Numbered from the stretch's first letter, positions 1-5,186 are shown. The stretch: DNA of 5,251 nucleotides from Oscillospiraceae bacterium (GCA_017394565.1 JAFPXW010000064.1:1-5251); one strand, 5' to 3'. The notes: generated by a model not told the origin, from the letters alone. Program-made: numbers and translations.

Positions 1-132
1 ATGCTTTGCCTGAAGCTCTGTGACGCCGACGGCACGGTCAATTCCCTCCTGATGATCGGTTTCTCTGCGTGCTGTGTGATGCTGATGGCGTATTTCGGGG
101 CTGATTTTTTACCTCAGTATCCATTCAAATAA
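1..132 (+). CDS. 3' end of a membrane-protein-like gene (partial)
   Basis: Frame 1 is open from the first base and ends with TAA at 130-132, giving 43 visible residues. The visible part has a short polar stretch (residues about 8-14, CDADGTV), one hydrophobic segment (about 15-33, LLMIGFSACCVMLMAYFGA), and a short tail ending LPQYPFK. This fits the last membrane helix and C-terminus of a membrane protein. The window happens to begin with ATG, but no upstream sequence is visible to test that as a start, so the gene is probably cut by the window edge. A terminator follows immediately, which supports a real gene end here. The family cannot be named from so little sequence. Confidence 0.55.
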   Translation: MLCLKLCDADGTVNSLLMIGFSACCVMLMAYFGADFLPQYPFK

Positions 133-138
133 AAAAGC

Positions 139-173
139 AAACCGCCTTTTGATGTGTTTCAAAAGGCGGTTTT
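139..173. terminator. Bidirectional intrinsic terminator between convergent genes
   Basis: A perfect 14-bp stem (139-152 pairs with 159-172) encloses a 6-nt loop TGTGTT. The plus-strand side ends in TTTT. On the minus strand the stem is followed by GC and then six T residues (complement of 131-136). It lies exactly between the stop of the plus-strand gene (132) and the stop of the minus-strand DUF2798 gene (181), so it can end both transcripts. Confidence 0.85.
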
Positions 174-180
174 GGATTTA

Positions 181-750
181 TTATGCAGCTTCCGTCTGTG
201 CCGGCACGTCTCCGCGGCGGAAGATCGCCTTGAAACAGGTGCGGATCAGCGGCTGGATGAAAAAGAGCTGCGAGAAGAATGCAAACGGGAAATTGAAGCA
301 GACCAGCTTGATCCAGTTTGCCAGCAGCGTGAAAATGTTGAGATCCATGTACTGATAGGGGTAATACAGAATCGCTGCGAGGAAGCTCATCGACGGGCAC
401 ATGATGCCGACCGTCGCGCAGATGATCGCGGTTTCAAACAGCACCGGATGGGTTTTGCGCGGATCGAATACCTTGCACGCCAGCTTGAACGACATCGGGC
501 TGCCGACGGTACATTCGAGGGTGTACGCGAGGATGAATTCGATCAGTACCACCGCCCAGATCGGGAGCATTTTTCCGAGGACGGAAACGCCGCCCATGGC
601 ACGGACGGCATCGAGGACGTGCGCTTCTCCGGTCATGGATGTGAACGTCGCGCCGTTCACGACATACAGGCTGTAAAATACATAGGCATGGACAGTCACA
701 AGGACGGTCATCAGGGCGAACATCATTCGTTCAAATTGGTTTCTTGGCAT
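181..750 (-). CDS. DUF2798 family integral membrane protein
   Basis: The protein has 189 residues. The start at 750 is chosen because GGAGG lies 5-6 bases upstream (GGAACGGAGGAAACT then ATG) and because the protein then begins MPRNQFER, the usual opening of DUF2798 proteins. A longer in-frame start at 864 would translate through the leader hairpin and lacks a ribosome binding site. Four hydrophobic segments are visible, at about residues 9-31, 60-80, 104-128 and 142-170. Recognisable family stretches include the polar loop around KLACKVFDPRK (89-99), MCPSMSF (117-123) and NFPFAFFSQLFFIQPLIR (153-170). The function of DUF2798 is unknown; the sequence indicates only an inner-membrane protein without catalytic residues. 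The gene has its own strong promoter and a structured leader, so it may be conditionally expressed. It could also receive read-through from the TspO gene upstream, since no terminator is evident between them. The family assignment is from recalled sequence pattern. Confidence 0.85.
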   Translation of the reverse strand: MPRNQFERMMFALMTVLVTVHAYVFYSLYVVNGATFTSMTGEAHVLDAVRAMGGVSVLGKMLPIWAVVLIEFILAYTLECTVGSPMSFKLACKVFDPRKTHPVLFETAIICATVGIMCPSMSFLAAILYYPYQYMDLNIFTLLANWIKLVCFNFPFAFFSQLFFIQPLIRTCFKAIFRRGDVPAQTEAA

Positions 751-770
751 AGTTTCCTCCGTTCCGGCAA

Positions 771-856
771 ACAAAAAGACACACGCAGACCATTGGCGTA
801 AGCGATTGCGGGCGGTACCGTGATCAGACTTACGCTCATGGAGAGCTGCGTGTGTC
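771..856 (-). promoter_or_regulatory. Structured 5' leader: long hairpin plus U-tract, possible attenuator or riboswitch
   Basis: On the minus strand, between the promoter and the DUF2798 start codon, GACACACGCAG (856-846) pairs perfectly over 11 bp with CTGCGTGTGTC (788-778). Inside it lie CCAT/ATGG (841-838 with 793-790), a 2x2 internal loop, and GCGTAAG/CTTACGC (835-829 with 802-796). These enclose a 26-nt loop that contains the palindrome CGGTACCG. The closing stem is followed directly by TTTTTGTTTG, as in an intrinsic terminator, and the ribosome binding site comes 10-15 bases later. This layout fits transcription attenuation with the outer stem acting as terminator. I do not recognise a known riboswitch class in it, and I did not find a clear antiterminator arm. 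Confidence 0.5.
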
Positions 857-885
857 GTTGCCATTCAATTTATTTTTACTTTAAC

Positions 886-915
886 AGTATACCATATCGG
901 AGTTCTGATTGTCAA
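886..915 (-). promoter_or_regulatory. Vegetative promoter for the DUF2798 gene
   Basis: On the minus strand, a perfect -35 box TTGACA (915-910) is followed after 18 bases by TATACT (891-886), preceded by TG one base away (extended -10, TGGTATACT). The predicted start is near 879, giving a leader of about 130 nt that contains the large hairpin at 778-856. The promoter lies in the gap after the TspO stop codon, so the DUF2798 gene can be transcribed on its own. Confidence 0.82.
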
Positions 916-960
916 GAGAGGTTTTGGCTAAAGTTTACGGAAAGATGTGTTGGTTTTCGG

Positions 961-1440
961 TCATTTCGACGCCTGATTGAGAACCAGTACGCCGATGGTG
1001 AGGTATGCGGCATACAGCGACCAGACGAGGTACGGGAGATTCAGATACACCGCAAGCCGCCGGATCCCCCAGAACCGCACCAGCATCGCGATGATGAGAA
1101 CGAGCATCACCAAGATCACAACTGTCGCGCCGCCGAGCGATTTGAGGCCGAAAAAGACCGGACTCCAGAGGAAATTGGCAAATAACTGTGCGTCGTACAG
1201 GATCAGCGCCCCTTTCTTGCGAAAGGAATCGCTCTCGTAGATCAGGTGCGCCGAATAGCCCATCAGTGCGTACAAAATCGTCCACATGACCGGAAACAGC
1301 CAGCCCGGCGGTGACAGCGGCGGACGGTTCAGACTTTGGTAAAATGCCGAAAAATTGCCGCCGGACAAAATCGAGGACAGCACACCGACCAGCTCCGTTC
1401 CGACGATGAACAGCAGTGCATTTGTGATCTTTTGCTTCAT
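961..1440 (-). CDS. tspO: TspO/MBR family protein (tryptophan-rich sensory protein)
   Basis: The protein has 159 residues, the usual length of bacterial TspO. These are five-helix inner-membrane proteins related to the mitochondrial benzodiazepine receptor; they bind porphyrins and similar ligands and are linked to tetrapyrrole or stress responses. Five hydrophobic helices are visible, at about residues 5-26, 47-68, 79-98, 105-122 and 129-152. Family signatures are the loop and helix LNRPPLSPPGWLFPVMWTIL (37-56), QLFANFLWSPVFFG (85-98), and PYLVWSLYAAYLTIGVLVLN (136-155). The start at 1440 is supported by AAAGGGA about 10 bases upstream. The gene is divergent from the ArsC/Spx-like gene, and the DUF2798 gene lies downstream on the same strand. 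No terminator is evident in the 45 bases between its stop and the next promoter, so partial co-transcription is possible. The physiological ligand cannot be read from sequence. Confidence 0.94.
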   Translation of the reverse strand: MKQKITNALLFIVGTELVGVLSSILSGGNFSAFYQSLNRPPLSPPGWLFPVMWTILYALMGYSAHLIYESDSFRKKGALILYDAQLFANFLWSPVFFGLKSLGGATVVILVMLVLIIAMLVRFWGIRRLAVYLNLPYLVWSLYAAYLTIGVLVLNQASK

Positions 1441-1469
1441 TTGCGGATCATCCCTTTCTGTTTTTTACG

Positions 1470-1498
1470 ATTATATGCAGAAAGGCTGCGGTTTATAC
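1470..1498 (-). promoter_or_regulatory. Probable promoter for tspO
   Basis: The minus strand carries a consensus -10 box TATAAT (1475-1470). At 17-18 base spacing only a weak -35 (GTATAA or TGTATA, around 1499-1493) is present. The predicted start near 1463 would leave a short leader of about 23 nt before the start codon at 1440. The -10 is good and the -35 poor, so activation by another factor or some other compensation is possible. Confidence 0.4.
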
Positions 1499-1504
1499 AG
1501 GGGC

Positions 1505-1533
1505 TTGCAATTGTTCCGGAAATGTGCTATACT
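1505..1533 (+). promoter_or_regulatory. Promoter for the ArsC/Spx-family gene
   Basis: TTGCAA (1505-1510), a 17-base spacer and TATACT (1528-1533) are present. TG at 1525-1526 gives an extended -10 (TGCTATACT). Transcription would start near 1540, leaving a leader of about 20 nt that contains the GGAGGG ribosome binding site (1547-1552). It lies next to the tspO promoter on the other strand, so a factor binding in this gap could affect both. Confidence 0.75.
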
Positions 1534-1558
1534 GATAAAAAAGATCGGAGGGATCACT

Positions 1559-1909
1559 ATGCTTTTCATCTGCTACCCGAAATGCTCCACCTGCCAGAAA
1601 GCACGCAAATGGCTCGAAGCAAATGGCATCACTTTCGAGGAACGTCACATCGTCGAGCAAAACCCGACTGTCGCGGAACTGAAAAACTGGCAGTCTGCCA
1701 GCGGTTTGCCGCTGAAACGATTTTTCAACACATCCGGCATGAAATACCGTGAACTCGCCCTCAAGGACAAGCTCCCCGCCATGAGCGATGACGAACAGCT
1801 TGCGCTCCTTGCCACGGACGGAATGCTCGTCAAACGTCCCCTGCTCGTTTCGGACGGCAAGGTGCTGGTCGGTTTCCGCGAGAAGGAATGGGCAGATGCC
1901 CTGCTTTGA
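1559..1909 (+). CDS. ArsC/Spx-family thioredoxin-fold protein
   Basis: The protein has 116 residues, typical of the short ArsC/YffB/Spx family (often annotated 'arsenate reductase family protein'). The start at 1559 follows GGAGGG with 6 bases between; an in-frame ATG further upstream would run through the promoter and is rejected. The N-terminus has the redox motif YPKCSTCQKARKWLE (6-20) with C9-x-x-C12, a thioredoxin-type CXXC pair. The C-terminal half has NTSGMKYREL (57-66) and GMLVKRPLLVSDGKVLVGF (88-106), both hallmarks of the family, including the conserved Arg-Pro pair (93-94). True arsenate reductases of this fold need an ars context (efflux pump, ArsR), which is absent here. A general redox role or Spx-like regulatory role is equally possible; Spx regulators are usually nearer 130 residues. 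It is transcribed alone from its own promoter and ends at a terminator at 1936-1971. Confidence 0.92.
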   Translation: MLFICYPKCSTCQKARKWLEANGITFEERHIVEQNPTVAELKNWQSASGLPLKRFFNTSGMKYRELALKDKLPAMSDDEQLALLATDGMLVKRPLLVSDGKVLVGFREKEWADALL

Positions 1910-1935
1910 TGGCGTTTCCTTATGAAAATTATGAA

Positions 1936-1971
1936 AAGAGTCCACCACATTTCGGATGGACTCTTGTTTTT
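1936..1971. terminator. Terminator between the ArsC-like gene and the convergent lipoprotein gene
   Basis: A 9-bp stem AAGAGTCCA/TGGACTCTT (1936-1944 with 1957-1965) encloses a 12-nt loop whose CC and GG can pair further. The plus side continues GTTTTT. The minus side continues into TTCATAATTTTC, a weaker T-rich tail. It serves the plus-strand ArsC-like gene most clearly, and probably also the minus-strand gene that stops at 1995. Confidence 0.75.
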
Positions 1972-1994
1972 AGAGTTATCGCCAAATTCAGCAA

Positions 1995-4352
1995 TCAGGA
2001 CTGCTCGGACAGATACAGGCTCACGCGGCTCTGGATCATGTCGGCTGCCTGCTGGGAGGTCTGGTCGCCGGCGAAGTATTTCTCAGTCTCCTCCTGAATG
2101 ATGTTGTAGATTGTCATATCATAATAGGAGCAGGTGCGGATGCCTTCGATGTAGGTCTTCAGTTCGTCAGCATAGGACTTCGGCATCAGCGGTACTTCCA
2201 CTTCCTCGTCCCCGCGCCAGATGGTGATCGGCTGCTCGACCTTCTTGCCATTCTCGTCCTCGTAGTAATCCGGCTTCATCGCTTCCTCTGCCATCTTCTC
2301 GTAAGCGCTGCGCTTGACCGGAAGCGACCAGCTCAGATTGTCCTGATGCTCGTCGGACAGCATGGAGCTCATGAATTCCCAGCACTGATCCTTGACAGCG
2401 GAATTTGCAGACATCGCCATCGTGCCATAGACCGAGAAGCGTCCGCCGTTGCCGCTGTTTTCACCTGCCACCGGAAAACCGATGCGGATGGTGTCGGCTT
2501 CGTCAAAGGCCGTCACCTCCTGACGGTAGAATTCCTTGATGTCGGAAATATACATCGACGACAGCGCGGTCTTGTTGTTGATGAACTCGTACTCCTGCTC
2601 TGCCCAGTACTTCTGCTGATCTTCTTCGCTCATGACGCTCATTTCCTGATCCATTTCCTCGTCGTTCGGCAGAGAGTTGCAGAATTCGAGGGTGCGGACA
2701 AATTCCGGAGAATTGAACGTGCAGGTACCGGTCTTGACATCGGTGAATGCCTTCAGGTCGCTGATGACAAACTGCTGGAGGGCATTGGTCTTGCTCGCAT
2801 AGCTGAACGGCTTCATTCCGGACGGCAGGGAGTCGATCATGTCCATGTATTCGCTGATATTCAGTCCCTGCTTGTCGCCGACGACCTCCTTCTTGCCGAC
2901 CATCGTATCCACGCTGTAGGAGAAACCGATCTGATACAGCTTATCGCCGTACTTCAGGGAATCAAAGAAATTCATAAAGTAATCCGCATCCGTGTAGCTG
3001 CTCATATACGGCGTGAGATCCTCAAAAATGCCCTTGTTGGCAAGACTCTCATACGGTACACCGGCCGTCAGGATGAGGTCTGCCACGATACCGGAGGTCA
3101 TGTCGTTCTTGAGCTTATTGATGCCGGCTTCATAATCGTCATCGGTCGAATACTGCTCATAATTGACCATCGCGATGCGGCAGTCGTCGTGGGTGCGGTT
3201 GAATTCCAGAACCGACTGACCGATGTCATCCGGCAGACCAAGCCCTGCCATCGTGATCATCTGCACATCCTTGAATGCATCCGGATCACGGGGCGAGAGT
3301 AACCATGCGGTGGATTCCGACGGCCCTTTCTGGTTCATCGAATAGCTCGTCACCAGAAAACGCTTGTCAGGAAGCTGTACGACTTCGTTGATGGAATTGC
3401 CCATGAAGTCGGAATTGAGCCAGTTGATGACCGGCTCGCAGGTGCCGTTCTTGACATTGATACCGTAGACATTCTCTGTTTCAGAGAGGTAGAAGTCATA
3501 GTTTTCATCCGAACTGGAGAACGCACGGTTGAACCATCTCGGGAGATTCTCGATCTTCGCTTCGTTCAGTGTGCCGGCCGCCGTATCGACCGTCGCAAAC
3601 ACTTCACTGTTACCGTCAGTGGGATAATACGACACATAAGCCGTACCGTCAGTGCCGGTGAACATGGAGTTGATGTAGTCGGTCTTGAGCTGAATGTCCT
3701 TGGTTTTCTTCAGATCCTTGTCATAAATGCCAAGCCGGATGTTACCGGTCGTATTATTCCACAACGAAATGAGGTAGCCGTCCTTGATCGGCAGGATCTG
3801 GTTGATCGAAATGTCCTCGCCGAACACATCGCCGACCGGATGGGTGTCAATGACATTGAGGTCAGCGTCGTAGGTCTCCATCGTCATGCCGAGATCCTCG
3901 TACTGCTCCTCACCGTTCTCGTCAGCACTCCACGAATACGCACTGAACAGTACGGTCAGCTGCTGCTCCTCATTGGTGTAATAGCCGACCGGATATGCCT
4001 CGCTGCCTTCACCGAGGGTTTCCGGATAGCCAAACTTCATGCTCTTGGTGCTGCCGTCCGCCGGATCATATACGACCATCACTTCGTTGTAGTCCTTGTC
4101 AGAACCGCTGAGGATGACCTTGTCGCCGAACGGAATGGTATTCGAGAAATAGCTCATATCCTCGAGGTTGATCTTCTCTGCGGAATAGGAATGATCGAGC
4201 GAGACCTCCAGCTTGCCGGTGGAACGGTTTGCGCCGCCGTTGCCGCTGCTGTTGCCGCTGCCGCCGTTCTGGGAACAGCCGGTCAGGCAGGTCAGTGTCA
4301 TCGCCGCGGTCAGGATCGCTGCAGCTGCACGAAATGTGTGATTCTTTTTCAT
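1995..4352 (-). CDS. Lipoprotein: ABC-type extracellular solute-binding protein with extra N-terminal domain
   Basis: The protein has 785 residues, about twice a standard solute-binding protein (400-450). It begins MKKNHTFR, followed by a hydrophobic signal and the lipobox LTGC (23-26), so C26 should be lipidated and the protein anchored outside the membrane. Residues 27-46 form a Gly/Ser/Asn linker. Residues about 47-355 have repeating short beta-strand patterns with DG/DxxG turns (e.g. VVYDPADGSTK, LGIYDKDLKKTK, YGINVKNGTCEPV), like a beta-propeller or WD/Kelch-type domain. Residues about 365-780 look like a family-1 type binding protein: QSVLEFNRTH (379-388), ADLILTAGVPYESLANKGIFEDLTPYM (424-450), DKLYQIGFS (470-478), and an aromatic-rich C-terminal helix region. 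Acidic and aromatic residues suggest a sugar or peptide-like ligand, but specificity cannot be assigned. The start is set by GGGAGG 8 bases upstream. No permease or ATPase gene flanks it, so it either works with a transporter encoded elsewhere or acts as a sensor. Its own strong promoter lies at 4439-4467. Confidence 0.92.
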   Translation of the reverse strand: MKKNHTFRAAAAILTAAMTLTCLTGCSQNGGSGNSSGNGGANRSTGKLEVSLDHSYSAEKINLEDMSYFSNTIPFGDKVILSGSDKDYNEVMVVYDPADGSTKSMKFGYPETLGEGSEAYPVGYYTNEEQQLTVLFSAYSWSADENGEEQYEDLGMTMETYDADLNVIDTHPVGDVFGEDISINQILPIKDGYLISLWNNTTGNIRLGIYDKDLKKTKDIQLKTDYINSMFTGTDGTAYVSYYPTDGNSEVFATVDTAAGTLNEAKIENLPRWFNRAFSSSDENYDFYLSETENVYGINVKNGTCEPVINWLNSDFMGNSINEVVQLPDKRFLVTSYSMNQKGPSESTAWLLSPRDPDAFKDVQMITMAGLGLPDDIGQSVLEFNRTHDDCRIAMVNYEQYSTDDDYEAGINKLKNDMTSGIVADLILTAGVPYESLANKGIFEDLTPYMSSYTDADYFMNFFDSLKYGDKLYQIGFSYSVDTMVGKKEVVGDKQGLNISEYMDMIDSLPSGMKPFSYASKTNALQQFVISDLKAFTDVKTGTCTFNSPEFVRTLEFCNSLPNDEEMDQEMSVMSEEDQQKYWAEQEYEFINNKTALSSMYISDIKEFYRQEVTAFDEADTIRIGFPVAGENSGNGGRFSVYGTMAMSANSAVKDQCWEFMSSMLSDEHQDNLSWSLPVKRSAYEKMAEEAMKPDYYEDENGKKVEQPITIWRGDEEVEVPLMPKSYADELKTYIEGIRTCSYYDMTIYNIIQEETEKYFAGDQTSQQAADMIQSRVSLYLSEQS

Positions 4353-4438
4353 GGTAAATTCCTCCCATTGGTTTTGATCGGTTCATTTTCCTTTTTGTTT
4401 GTATTTGTCAGGTGTATTACTCGTCTTAGTACACATAT

Positions 4439-4467
4439 AGTATATCACATCTATCAGCGAATGTCAA
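4439..4467 (-). promoter_or_regulatory. Strong promoter for the solute-binding lipoprotein gene
   Basis: The minus strand has TTGACA (4467-4462), a 17-base spacer and TATACT (4444-4439), with TG just upstream of the -10 (TGATATACT). Every element is at or near consensus. The predicted start near 4432 gives a leader of about 80 nt ending in GGGAGG (4366-4361). A weak small hairpin is possible at the 5' end of this leader, but no terminator-like structure was seen. Confidence 0.87.
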
Positions 4468-4552
4468 GTATTATGACAGATTTTAAATCTTTCTTTACCG
4501 AATCGGTTACGAGTTGTAAGAATTGTGTGATAGTGGGAACATTTCTGCGCAC

Positions 4553-4578
4553 AAAAAAGCACAAGATACTGTACTTTT
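4553..4578 (-). terminator. Hairpin with U-tract, possible second terminator downstream of the RNA gene
   Basis: On the minus strand AAGTACAG (4576-4569) pairs with TTGTGCTT (4564-4557) using two G.U pairs around a TATC loop, and an AA/TT pair on each side can extend it. It is followed by a T run (complement of 4553-4558). The G.U pairs exist only on the minus strand. It lies about 60 bases beyond the first terminator at 4638-4686, so it could be a backup stop. Confidence 0.4.
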
Positions 4579-4637
4579 CTGAAATTTTGATCTGCCGGCG
4601 GAATGTGACAGTTCTCTCATATCCCAATGCATATTGC

Positions 4638-4686
4638 AAAAAGAGCCGCCGCATGATCCCGAACGGAGTGCAGGAGCATACGGCGG
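4638..4686 (-). terminator. Intrinsic terminator of the candidate RNA gene
   Basis: On the minus strand CCGCCGUAUG pairs with CAUGCGGCGG (4686-4677 with 4655-4646), giving 10 bp with one G.U pair. A C.U mismatch and three more pairs follow, closing a 13-nt loop. The stem is followed by CTCTTTTTG (U-tract at 4642-4638). The plus-strand side has no T run, so it works only for minus-strand transcription. No protein gene precedes it on that strand, which implies a non-coding transcript. Confidence 0.75.
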
Positions 4687-4886
4687 TAAAACTAAAATGA
4701 GAATGAAACTGACCAGAACCAACTATGATGCATTCTTCTTTATAGGGGTATGCTGTCCGCACAGTTTGTGCTGTACGGACAGCCAGAAGAATGAATGATG
4801 AGATAGGCTAACGTCAATCCACTGCACACACCGTGGGCATGACAGGCGGTGCAGTTTCCAGCATCATGGGTAGAGGTGGATGCTGT
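4638..4886 (-). ncRNA. Candidate stand-alone structured RNA of about 250 nt
   Basis: A complete transcription unit can be read on the minus strand: promoter (4893-4921), predicted start near 4886, three helices, and an intrinsic terminator ending near 4638. Helix 1 is CAGCATC/GATGCTG (4885-4879 with 4865-4859), right at the 5' end, with a C-rich loop containing CTACCC. Helix 2 is ACTGCAC/GTGCAGT (4855-4849 with 4827-4821), with an alternative inner pairing CACCG/CGGTG. Helix 3 is a 9-bp outer stem CATTCTTCT/AGAAGAATG (4793-4785 with 4739-4731), a lopsided internal loop containing ACCCCT, and an inner 13-bp hairpin (4783-4771 with 4764-4752) that includes one G.U pair. In helix 3 and in the terminator, positions that would be A.C mismatches on the plus strand become G.U pairs on the minus strand, which favours this orientation. 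I do not recognise a known family (not obviously 6S, SRP, RNase P or tmRNA). A reading frame across it lacks gene-like features. No transcript evidence is available. Confidence 0.45.
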
Positions 4887-4892
4887 AACTAT

Positions 4893-4921
4893 AGTATAGC
4901 AGATGCAAACGATTTCGGCAA
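4893..4921 (-). promoter_or_regulatory. Promoter for the candidate RNA gene
   Basis: The minus strand has TTGCCG (4921-4916), a 17-base spacer and TATACT (4898-4893), with TG one base upstream of the -10 (TGCTATACT, extended -10). This is the same architecture as the protein-gene promoters in this window. The first helix of the proposed RNA begins 1-2 bases after the expected start site near 4886, as is common for stable small RNAs. Confidence 0.6.
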
Positions 4922-5009
4922 TTACTTTTTCCATCATTCTGGTGACCTTTTCTTCCTTTTTCAGCCGTCGCTTGATTTTTCCGGAAAAATGTGTTATTAA
5001 AAAGTAATT
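4920..5009. repeat. Inverted repeat AATTACTTTTT / AAAAAGTAATT
   Basis: An exact 11-bp inverted repeat (4920-4930 and 4999-5009) is separated by 68 bases. Its left arm touches the -35 box of the RNA-gene promoter and its right arm follows the possible plus-strand -10 at 4995-5000. It might be a pair of protein-binding sites or the closing stem of an RNA. The AT-rich composition makes chance possible. Confidence 0.35.
4972..5000 (+). promoter_or_regulatory. Possible plus-strand promoter with a 16-bp palindrome in the spacer
   Basis: TTGATT (4972-4977), a 17-base spacer and TATTAA (4995-5000) are present, with TG at 4992-4993 (extended -10). Each box matches 4 of 6 consensus bases. The perfect palindrome ATTTTTCCGGAAAAAT (4975-4990) fills most of the spacer, a typical operator position for a repressor dimer. 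A transcript starting near 5007 would run about 95 nt to the terminator at 5059-5100; it contains no credible open reading frame. Confidence 0.35.
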
Positions 5010-5058
5010 TTTCAACTCCAATGCCTTTATGATTTTATGATAGACAATAAAAACCGGT

Positions 5059-5100
5059 AAGCAGATGCTTCTTATTGAGGCATCTGCTTGTTTTCTTTTT
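5059..5100 (+). terminator. Strong intrinsic terminator, mainly plus strand
   Basis: A 13-bp stem AAGCAGATGCTTC (5059-5071) pairs with 5077-5089 including one T.G wobble, with a 5-nt loop TTATT. It is followed by GTTTTCTTTTT (5090-5100). On the minus strand the stem is followed by ACCGG and then TTTTT, so it may also stop leftward transcription. No protein gene precedes it within 600 bases on the plus strand, so it needs another source of transcription, possibly the promoter at 4972-5000. Confidence 0.85.
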
Positions 5101-5137
5101 AAGTAAGTTGTATCAATGCATTTTTAAATGTGAAAAC

Positions 5138-5166
5138 TTGCTTTTTCAACCAAATTATGCTACAAT
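5138..5166 (+). promoter_or_regulatory. Plus-strand promoter near the right edge
   Basis: TTGCTT (5138-5143), a 17-base spacer and TACAAT (5161-5166) are present, with TG at 5158-5159 giving an extended -10 (TGCTACAAT). The expected start is near 5173. What it transcribes begins with the tandem hairpins at 5197-5240 and continues beyond the window. Confidence 0.6.
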
Positions 5167-5168
5167 AT

Positions 5169-5186
5169 GTATATACTATTATATAC
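5169..5186. promoter_or_regulatory. Operator-like dyad over the transcription start
   Basis: GTATATA (5169-5175) and TATATAC (5180-5186) form an exact 7-4-7 inverted repeat. It begins three bases after the -10 box and covers the predicted start near 5173, a position where a bound dimer would block initiation. The repeat is AT-rich and simple, so it may be only promoter-region composition. Confidence 0.3.

Noticed and set aside
724..840. Minus-strand 38-codon upstream frame starting MSVSLITVPP within the DUF2798 leader, overlapping the gene start
   Set aside because: No Shine-Dalgarno sequence precedes its ATG, which is buried in the leader helix; RNA structure is the simpler explanation. A leader-peptide mechanism remains a minor alternative.
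751..864. N-terminal extension of the DUF2798 protein to an ATG at 864
   Set aside because: No ribosome binding site there, the extension translates the hairpin, and MPRNQFER at 750 has a strong GGAGG and matches the family start.
4228..4275. Short GC-rich repeat-like stretch (CCGCCGTTGCCGCTG pattern)
   Set aside because: It encodes the Gly/Ser/Asn linker after the lipobox; low complexity is explained by the protein.
2346..4700. Long plus-strand reading frames opposite the lipoprotein gene (318 and 286 codons)
   Set aside because: They are antisense shadows of a well-supported lipoprotein gene. Their translations lack family features, and no ribosome binding site or promoter fits them.
4646..4793. 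Possible CRISPR-like or mobile-element inverted repeats
   Set aside because: The arms are unique helices of different sequence, not repeated units. No spacers, target duplications or transposase were seen.
4740..4937. Minus-strand frame of 65 codons starting MMEKVIAEIVCICYTIV with a Cys-rich tail, weak AAGG ribosome binding site (an extension to TTG at 5021 gives 93 codons)
   Set aside because: It runs through the RNA-gene promoter and two helices, codon use is unlike the real genes here, and the helices and terminator explain the region better. A small hydrophobic peptide cannot be fully excluded.
4867..5000. Plus-strand frame of 44 codons starting MGRGGCC
   Set aside because: There is no ribosome binding site or promoter in front of it, and it overlaps opposite-strand signals.
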